A program made the translations under genes and the position numbers. From Podarcis raffonei (taxonomy: Eukaryota; Chordata; Lepidosauria; Squamata; Lacertidae): a stretch of 64,000 bases of DNA. The stretch lies in the NCBI RefSeq assembly GCF_027172205.1, contig NC_070603.1:106367803-106431802 (forward strand), given 5' to 3'. Positions 62,695-64,000 of the stretch are shown here, piece after piece. Each line of letters starts with the position of its first letter. Within the stretch, counting starts at the first letter, position 1. The notes below the pieces were generated by a model. That model saw only the letters and a program-made list of their open reading frames with translations. It was not told the DNA's origin and did no database searches.

Positions 62695-63661
62695 TTATTA
62701 TTTATACCCCGCCCATCTGGCTGAGTTTCCCCAGCCACTCTGGGTGGCTCCCAACCGAATGTTAAAACAATACAGCATTAAATATTAAAAACTTCCCTAA
62801 ACAGGGCTGCCTTCAGATGCCTTTTAAAGATAAGATAGCTGCTTATTTCCTTGACATCTGGTGGGAGGGCGTTCCACAGGGCGGGTGCCACTACAGAGAA
62901 GGCCCTCTGCCTGGTTCCATGTAACCTCCCTTCTTGCAATGAGGGAACCGCCAGAAGGCCCTCGGCACTGGATCTCAGTATCCAGGCTGAACAATGGGGG
63001 TGGAGACGCTCCTTCAGGTATACACCTGCTATATGCAGAGATCGACTGCACAGGTAACCTGGTTGTGTAGCCGACCTGCACCCGATGTGACAAAGGATGT
63101 CAGATTTGGAGCAGACTGGCACCGTTTGCAGGAAGTGGTCTCCGGGCCTAACTGTGACTCAGTTTGGGCCAAATTTGTCCCGTGGGCTGGAATGTTCCGC
63201 ACCCCTGTTCTTGTTGGACCTTTGGTTTCGACCCAGAAAAGAGGCGGTTTTAGCCTTAGGAAAGGTTGCCGCCGTGGGAATGTTTTGAACGAAGCTCAGA
63301 TCCCTATCAAACGAGCCGCAGGGAGTTTGGCTGGCTCTGGCTGGTACCTGCGTCAGGGCAGCGGCACTGATAAGAAGTCGGTGGCATTGCTACATACCTT
63401 GGCAGAGGCGGATGGCATCTTTTGCTCTGTGCCAGGTGCAGTCTGTGGAAAGAAAACACAGAAGGAAGGCCTGGAGGTTGGTTGGTTGCTCTGCTCCATT
63501 TCCTCAGCTGCTCGCTTCCGGAGCAGGCCAGAAAGGCACTCACCTGGCCCAGAGTGCGTCTTCCGCAAGGGTTGTGCAAACTGATAGTGGGGATGGGTGA
63601 ATGCCGTGATATGCAACTCCCCGCTGAGAGCCACCGGGAAGCAGTCAAACTGAAGAGAGCC
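38480..63661 (-). CDS. IL17RC: Interleukin-17 receptor C, C-terminal 593 residues (13 exons, 5' part outside)
   Basis: IL17RC pairs with IL17RA to bind IL-17A/F and signals through a SEFIR-SEFIR contact with ACT1. Thirteen exons (118, 45, 146, 60, 64, 188, 103, 131, 60, 58, 96, 39 and 674 nt) total 594 codons with the stop; all junctions are GT-AG and phases agree. The window has the second half of the ectodomain, one transmembrane helix (exon 43094-43189), a short linker and the SEFIR domain (38480-39153). Matches to the human protein run along the whole length, for example LPCLCVEVWP against LVPCLCIQVWP and ERDLQSGEC against LQDLQSGQC. The signal peptide and N-terminal exons lie right of 64000. 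The ectodomain is diverged, the SEFIR domain well kept. Confidence 0.93.
39640..39739. repeat. DNA-transposon-like fragment touching an IL17RC exon
   Basis: GTGCATCTGAAGAAGTGG, CCATGAAAGCTGACACC and TGCTAGTCTTTACATGC match the repeat at 12205-12415. It ends within a few bases of the 39-nt exon. Confidence 0.5.
39740..39778 (-). CDS. IL17RC: IL17RC 39-nt linker exon
   Basis: Acceptor CCCCCCACAG, donor TGGAG/GTAAGA. It encodes GWLRILKEDYSSG, against human GWLRLLKQDVRSG, so this tiny exon is secure. It joins the membrane helix to the SEFIR domain. Confidence 0.92.
40240..40561 (+). mobile_element. tRNA-derived SINE (family A), head-truncated
   Basis: Target duplication TAAGGAGTC at 40231-40239 and 40562-40570. 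It starts at CACAGAGCCTAGGACTTGCC, so the first about 20 bases of the tRNA head are missing, and ends in CCCTTTACCT. Confidence 0.9.
40606..42611 (-). mobile_element. L1-type element encoding only an ORF1-like protein (HAL1-like)
   Basis: About 2.0 kb on the minus strand, with an A-rich end near 40610 and an 18-bp target duplication TAACATTCTCCTTTCTCT at 40581-40598 and 42613-42630. From the 5' end it has a GC-rich leader of about 0.8 kb (GAGGAAGCCTGGGACCGTGG near 42590), then the frame 41772-41158 (204 codons) and a 3' region of about 0.5 kb. The frame is acidic and Lys/Glu-rich (LFEQLSGKMSLMNEKLDLM, NYLDKYFLDYKDEDGEWNW, VKELRKYKQEQKNLQKGPR). No reverse transcriptase or endonuclease is present, although the duplication shows the insert is complete. 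It resembles half-L1 (HAL1) elements and must rely on L1 proteins from elsewhere. Confidence 0.75.
43094..43189 (-). CDS. IL17RC: IL17RC transmembrane exon
   Basis: Acceptor TTTTCATGCAG, donor TGAAAG/GTACAT. It encodes YFRRRWALAWMMALLGSCSI and LLVLLLKKEALK, one hydrophobic helix flanked by basic residues, like YIHKRWALVWL in human. Confidence 0.95.
43190..44100. other. IL17RC intron, nothing recognised
   Basis: No gene or repeat that I can support. A G-run lies at 43938-43950. Confidence 0.4.
44101..44380 (+). mobile_element. CR1-type LINE 3' end with (ATT)n tail
   Basis: GGGCCTTCTAGGTATTGGCA, GGAGACATCTGAAGGCAGCC, CCCAGAGTGGTTGGGGAA, GGTGGGGTATAATTATTATT. The pure ATT run at 44325-44379 is followed at once by a BovB copy. 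Confidence 0.8.
44381..44898 (+). mobile_element. RTE/BovB LINE, 3' end
   Basis: Encodes the C-terminal end of the BovB reverse transcriptase: VMYGSESWTIKKADRRRIDA, FELWCWRRLLRVP, HLMRREDSLEKALMLGKMEG, RRGRQRTRWLDSVLEATSMS. It ends AACAACTAAACAACAACAAC. A TAG interrupts the frame after RVP. The longer of two copies here, about 0.5 kb. Confidence 0.9.
45061..45118 (-). CDS. IL17RC: IL17RC exon before the transmembrane exon
   Basis: Acceptor TTGTTTACAG, donor AAGT/GTGAGT. It encodes VWRSEDGENHELWACSLEK, against human LWDDDLGALWACPMDK. It joins in phase to give EKYFRRRWAL. Confidence 0.92.
45403..45500. repeat. F1 palindrome
   Basis: CCTTCCAGATGTTGCTGAAC, ACTACAACTCCCATCATCC and the inverted GATGGGAGTTGTAGTCCAGC. 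Confidence 0.65.
45756..45908. mobile_element. MITE, family B variant (CTTGGGTCTCAAACG), partial
   Basis: Starts TACTGCCATACCTTGGGTC. The interior has GAAACCCGGAAGCCGAATG and CCTGCAGCCAATCAGAAGCC, shared with the copy at 55735-55988. The right end is missing; an LTR-like repeat begins there. Confidence 0.6.
45909..46318 (-). mobile_element. LTR-like repeat, copy 1 (family L relative), fossil
   Basis: About 340 bases are shared at high identity with 48393-48745 in the same orientation, then a local insertion of about 45 bases before the shared CAGCATTCTGTGAGAG. It lacks a clear end on the right. With the second copy it may be what is left of an LTR element broken by later insertions. Confidence 0.55.
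46319..46781. other. IL17RC intron, nothing recognised
   Basis: Unique-looking AT-rich sequence between LTR-like copy 1 and the next SINE. It could be internal sequence of the fossil LTR element, but no frame is recognisable. Confidence 0.4.
46782..47151 (+). mobile_element. tRNA-derived SINE (family A)
   Basis: Head GGGTGGCGCTGTGGTCTAAG, full body, tail TCCCTTTACC. Near-repeats CTAGTTCAAGAG (46770-46781) and CTAGTGCAAGAG (47150-47161) look like a diverged target duplication. Confidence 0.85.
47180..47409. mobile_element. MITE, family B, full length
   Basis: TA-flanked, ends ACAGTGGTACCTCAGGTTAA and CCCGAGGTACCACTGT, the standard 230-bp form. Confidence 0.9.
47548..47660 (-). mobile_element. 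CR1 3' tail fragment
   Basis: Reverse of the CR1 end: CATAGAATCATAGAACTGTA, AAGGTGATCTAGTCCAACCC. It may be a SINE of the tRNA/CR1 type that has lost its head. Confidence 0.6.
47706..48152 (-). mobile_element. LTR (family L), fossil
   Basis: Minus-strand relative of the solo LTR at 26973-27411 along nearly its whole length, starting TGTTAGAATTCC at 48152. Its 3' end is blurred and no matching flanking duplication is evident. Confidence 0.75.
48393..48821 (-). mobile_element. LTR-like repeat, copy 2 (family L relative), fossil
   Basis: Starts TGTTAGAATTCCTGCTC at 48821 and ends GTACAACA at 48393. Only the first about 75 bases match the other family L LTRs; the rest matches copy 1 at 45909. 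It lies about 240 bases from the LTR at 47706-48152 in the same orientation. IL17RC exon 48898-48957 begins only 77 bases away. Confidence 0.65.
48898..48957 (-). CDS. IL17RC: IL17RC ectodomain exon (DLQSGEC)
   Basis: Acceptor TGTTCTCCACAG, donor ACCAAG/GTGAGA. It encodes GNGNLEVALERDLQSGECTK, matching human LQDLQSGQC. Confidence 0.92.
49083..49213 (-). CDS. IL17RC: IL17RC ectodomain exon
   Basis: Acceptor CTCTTCCCCTAG, donor AGCACA/GTAAGT. It encodes DSAGSPWQTKQDLLLRKT, then FEEGTWVPIAQAAST. The alignment to human (KDDVLLLETRG) is weak but phase and position fit. Confidence 0.88.
49346..49604. mobile_element. MITE, family B variant (GGGTTGCGAAC type)
   Basis: Starts TACAGTCATACCTCGGGTTA, ends GCAACCCGAGTGTCCACTGTA. 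CpG-rich, with GTGCATGCGCAGAAG and CACGCGTGCGCAGATG words. Sister of 4897-5151 in the opposite orientation. Confidence 0.75.
49830..49985 (+). repeat. Interspersed repeat fragment (CCTGCTGGATCAGGCC)
   Basis: Same family as 11338-11440, longer here: ATATAAGAAGACCCTGCTGG, AAGGCCCATCTAGTCCGG, CCTGCCATTCCCAGCCACTG. Confidence 0.5.
50027..50129 (-). CDS. IL17RC: IL17RC ectodomain exon with two possible acceptors
   Basis: Donor CAGGAAG/GTGAGT. The outer acceptor GGTGCCTCCAG gives 103 nt (EKLKGMTGPPTDTCFTFVQ, then VRSNGNTYLQSCLQE), parallel to human LLKGHPNLCVQVNSSEKLQLQECL. An inner acceptor TTTACCTTTGTGCAG at 50073 would start the exon at VRSNG; this removes exactly 57 nt and keeps the frame. Confidence 0.85.
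50573..50735 (+). mobile_element. tRNA-derived SINE (family H)
   Basis: GTCGTTCAGCGGCAGAGC, GGGTTCAGTCCCTGGCATCC, GCCAACACTGAACCAGATGC. Diverged from 23688-23862. Confidence 0.55.
50777..51442. mobile_element. Large MITE (CTTGGTTCTCAAAC type) with minisatellite core
   Basis: TA-flanked; ends ACAGTGGTCCCTTGGTTCTC and, inverted, GAGAACCAAGGTACCACTGT. At 665 bp it is nearly three times the usual length, the extra length being the tandem array at 51131-51326 and flanking unique sequence. The GTTCCGAAACCAAGGCGCGC word recurs on both sides in broken form. Confidence 0.8.
51131..51326. repeat. Minisatellite, 40-bp unit built from two 20-mers
   Basis: Two 20-base forms alternate, TGGCACTCAAATCGGAAGCG and TAACACTCAAATCGGAAGTG, for about five rounds with few substitutions (ATT and AAC for ATC in some units). 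It lies inside the MITE at 50777-51442. Confidence 0.9.
51777..52174 (+). mobile_element. CR1-type LINE 3' end with (ATT)n tail
   Basis: GAGGCCCTAAACGGCCTCGG, CTGAAGGAGCGTCTCCACCC, GAGGGCCTTCTGGCGGTTCC, GGAACGCCCTCCCATCAGAT, GCCCAGAGTGGCTGGGG and an ATT run. It is the best-kept copy of this 3' end in the window; 62641-63055 is its inverted sister. Confidence 0.9.
52175..53911. other. IL17RC intron, mostly unrecognised
   Basis: A (CT)n tract at 53060-53082 and a decayed F1 palindrome at 53478-53565; otherwise nothing supported. Confidence 0.4.
53919..54261 (+). mobile_element. tRNA-derived SINE (family A), full length
   Basis: Head GGGTGGCGCTGTGGTCTAGA, tail TCCCTTTACCT; target duplication TACATCA at 53912-53918 and 54262-54268. 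Confidence 0.88.
54398..54474 (-). mobile_element. tRNA-derived SINE (family A), tail fragment
   Basis: Only the tail and about 60 bases of body are present (AAAGGTAAAGGTAAAGGGAC, CTCTGGGGTTGCGGCGCTCA). Confidence 0.75.
54535..54714 (+). mobile_element. CR1-type LINE 3' end with (ATT)n tail
   Basis: CCAGCCTTTAGAAGACATCT, GCAAGCAGCCCTGTATAAGG, GCCCAGAGTGGCTGGGGCAA, ATT run at 54668-54713. TAGGATGTCCCTATTTTCATYGGA words lie on both sides (54475-54492 and 54717-54737) and may be its target duplication. Confidence 0.75.
54815..55002 (-). CDS. IL17RC: IL17RC ectodomain exon
   Basis: Acceptor TTCCTGTTCCAG, donor CCACAA/GTGAGT. It encodes DAEALSRAWKQSHLKLKAFE and LSAPCDLPGELVPCW, matching human EDPRAHQNLWQAARLRLL and LDAPCSLPAEAALCW with the paired cysteines kept. 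Confidence 0.93.
55498..55561 (-). CDS. IL17RC: IL17RC ectodomain exon (VWP)
   Basis: Acceptor TTGTGTTCATAG, donor AAGCG/GTATGC. It encodes VWPNVGSQEDSPRTHLCPFS, matching human VWPLEPDSVRTNICPF. Confidence 0.93.
55735..55988. mobile_element. MITE, family B variant (CTTGGTTTTTAAG), right end decayed
   Basis: TA-flanked start TACAGTCGTACCTTGG; near the right end GAGAACCAAGGTAAGACT. The inner GTCCTGCAGCCAATCGGAAG is shared with 45756-45908. Confidence 0.65.
56650..56709 (-). CDS. IL17RC: IL17RC ectodomain exon (LPCLC)
   Basis: Acceptor TCTTGTATTTAG, donor GTGGAG/GTAAGG. It encodes TGNENVSLPIDQVLPCLCVE with an N-glycosylation site (NVS). Human: LTGPQIITLNHTDLVPCLCIQ. Confidence 0.95.
57072..57283. 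mobile_element. MITE, family B
   Basis: TA-flanked, ends ACAGTGGTACCTCAGGTTAA and CGCGAGGTACCACTGT; the central block is shortened. Confidence 0.85.
57680..58093 (+). mobile_element. RTE/BovB LINE, 3' end, open frame
   Basis: Encodes RRIDAFELWCWRRLLRVPWT, LEGQIVKLRLQCFGHLMRR and RWLDSVLEATSMSLTKL up to VTKSRT, the BovB C-terminus, followed by AACGACTAAACAACAACAAC. Unlike the copy at 44381 the frame is unbroken for the whole fragment, so it is probably the younger. Confidence 0.92.
58299..58444 (-). CDS. IL17RC: IL17RC ectodomain exon
   Basis: Acceptor ATCTCTCCTGCAG, donor TTGCTG/GTGAGC. It encodes VPRLEVSTKLDKPVLHVLDI and PEGQRFSMWLYLNQTN with an NQT glycosylation site. Human: LPWLNVSADGDNVHLVLNV and SLYWNQ. 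Confidence 0.94.
59057..59269. mobile_element. MITE with TACCGTAGATTCCGGCGTA ends
   Basis: TA-flanked inverted ends ACCGTAGATTCCGGCGTATT and, in reverse, ACTGTAGATTCCGGCATATA. The inside has GGCGTATTGGACGACCCCCC and a G-run. Similar in plan to the MITE at 2243 but unrelated in sequence. Confidence 0.75.
59578..59825 (+). mobile_element. Solo LTR, short, fossil
   Basis: 248 bp, from TGTTATGTACTG to CAACTTAACA, flanked by GGGAC at 59573-59577 and 59826-59830. It has a TATATAAG box near 59713 and AATAAA near 59766 in plausible promoter and poly(A) positions. No internal region. Unrelated to family L. The exact flanks suggest that it is fairly recent. Confidence 0.85.
60005..60340 (-). mobile_element. 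tRNA-derived SINE, family A variant
   Basis: Same subfamily as 27833-28187 (GGCCGGGGGCCAGCGCTGTC, GTACGGGCCAGTCTTGACAG). Head near 60340, tail AAAGGTAAAGGTACCCC. Confidence 0.85.
60515..61535 (+). mobile_element. CR1-type LINE 3' part, interrupted by a MITE
   Basis: 60515-60857 encodes TPRLDNCNALYVGLPLKMVQ and KLQLVQNSMAKLL of ORF2. 61104-61535 continues with AGGGCCTTCTCTGCAGTGGC, CCGTCTGTGGAACTCTCTCC and a 3' end AATTCAATAAGCAATAAT. The family B MITE at 60858-61103 sits between. Confidence 0.8.
60858..61103. mobile_element. MITE, family B, inside CR1
   Basis: TA-flanked ends ACAGTGGTACCCCTGGTTAC and CCCGAGGTATCACTGT; full-length body. Confidence 0.87.
61536..61999. other. IL17RC intron, nothing recognised
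   Basis: One open frame of about 100 codons on the plus strand (61621-61935) lacks any family resemblance and is taken as chance. Confidence 0.4.
62000..62229. mobile_element. MITE, family B, full length (reverse)
   Basis: TA-flanked ends ACAGTGGTACCTCGGGTTAC and CCCGAGGTACCACTGT, central GGAGGCCCCATTAGCTAAAG. Confidence 0.9.
62230..62640. other. IL17RC intron, nothing recognised
   Basis: No coding or repeat signal that I can support. Confidence 0.4.
62641..63055 (-). mobile_element. CR1-type LINE 3' end with (AAT)n tail (reverse)
   Basis: The AAT run at 62643-62697 is the reverse of the usual ATT tail. CCCAGCCACTCTGGGTGGC, CTTCAGATGCCTTTTAAAGA, GGGAGGGCGTTCCACAGGGC and AGAAGGCCCTCTGCCTGG follow. 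Closely related to 51777-52174. Confidence 0.88.
63398..63442 (-). CDS. IL17RC: IL17RC 45-nt ectodomain exon
   Basis: Acceptor CTTTCCACAG, donor TGCCAAG/GTATGT. It encodes DCTWHRAKDAIRLCQ, against human DCRGLEVWNSIPSCW, with both cysteines kept. Confidence 0.9.
63544..63661 (-). CDS. IL17RC: IL17RC ectodomain exon, most 5' exon in the window
   Basis: Acceptor CTTCCTTCCCAG, donor GGGCCAG/GTGAGT. It encodes GSLQFDCFPVALSGELHITA and FTHPHYQFAQPL, against human GSVVYDCFEAALGSEVRIWS. It starts in phase 0, so the missing 5' part ends on a full codon. Confidence 0.92.
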
Positions 63662-64000
63662 CTGGGAAGGAAGGGGGCAGGAGTGTCAAAGGTGAAAGGA
63701 GCACACACACCCCTCTCTTTCTCTCTCTCACACACTATCACGCCCACAGACAGGAACACACACACAGAGGGACCCAATGGGGTTGCCATCCGTTGCACTT
63801 CACCTTTCCCATTGGGAAAGGCGAGGGATGTCTTTGGGAACCACCACTTCCTCCTCAAAGTGTCACCTCCCACCATCACCACTAGGGTGGGAGGTTGGAC
63901 CTGCCTGCAGTCCTGCTGCTTATCTGGGGCTACTGCTTCAATGGTCTCCCAAAACACTGGTCACCATTGCTTAGCTCCCTGACAGTGCAAGAGAGGCTGG
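63662..64000. other. IL17RC intron to window edge
   Basis: CA/CT-rich sequence at 63700-63770. No exon with usable splice sites was found; the remaining 5' exons must lie to the right. Confidence 0.45.

Noticed and set aside
63786-63957. A possible further IL17RC exon on the minus strand with residues VVVPKDIPRLSQWER, a little like human LEVQVPAALVQFGQSV.
   Set aside because: No acceptor with a pyrimidine tract precedes it, a stop lies just upstream in that frame, and the only donor gives a phase that does not fit the phase-0 start of exon 63544-63661.

Overview
This is nuclear DNA of a squamate reptile, most likely a lizard. The host genes have spliced exons with GT-AG introns. The repeats are squamate-like: CR1, L1 and RTE/BovB LINEs, tRNA-derived SINEs with TTTACC tails, and many terminal-inverted-repeat MITEs. 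A lacertid-like lizard is my guess only.

Three host genes can be read, in the order and orientations known from human 3p25 as a mirror image. PRRT3 is on the + strand; only its large 3'-terminal coding exon (6751-8705) is recognised. CRELD1 is on the - strand and complete: ten coding exons from 30412 down to 20051, 413 residues, with every junction GT-AG and in phase. Its likely promoter and non-coding first exon lie in a CpG-rich block near 34.6-35.3 kb. IL17RC is on the - strand: thirteen coding exons between 63661 and 38480 give the C-terminal 593 residues (ectodomain, transmembrane helix, SEFIR domain). Its 5' exons lie beyond the right edge. PRRT3 and CRELD1 converge; CRELD1 lies downstream of IL17RC on the same strand.

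Layout: 1-6.75 kb, PRRT3 intron or 5' flank, rich in repeats; 6.75-9.25 kb, PRRT3 terminal exon and 3'UTR; 9.3-20 kb, intergenic, with SINEs, MITEs and an L1 tail; 20-30.4 kb, CRELD1 coding part; 30.4-34.8 kb, CRELD1 intron 1 with an open CR1 fragment; 34.6-35.3 kb, CpG island; 35.3-38.5 kb, spacer; 38.5-63.7 kb, IL17RC, whose introns carry the densest repeats. These include a 2-kb L1-type element that encodes only an ORF1-like protein, two BovB 3' ends, several LTR fossils and a stack of nested elements at 58.8-59.9 kb.

The genes share a locus, not a pathway. IL17RC is an IL-17A/F receptor subunit, CRELD1 an ER-associated EGF/CXXC membrane protein linked to heart septation in mammals, and PRRT3 a little-studied multi-pass membrane protein. 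No new gene system is evident. The most notable material is the repeat biology (ORF1-only L1 element, SINEs with tRNA heads on CR1 tails, a MITE grown into a 40-bp minisatellite, layered insertions) and a possible in-frame alternative acceptor in IL17RC.
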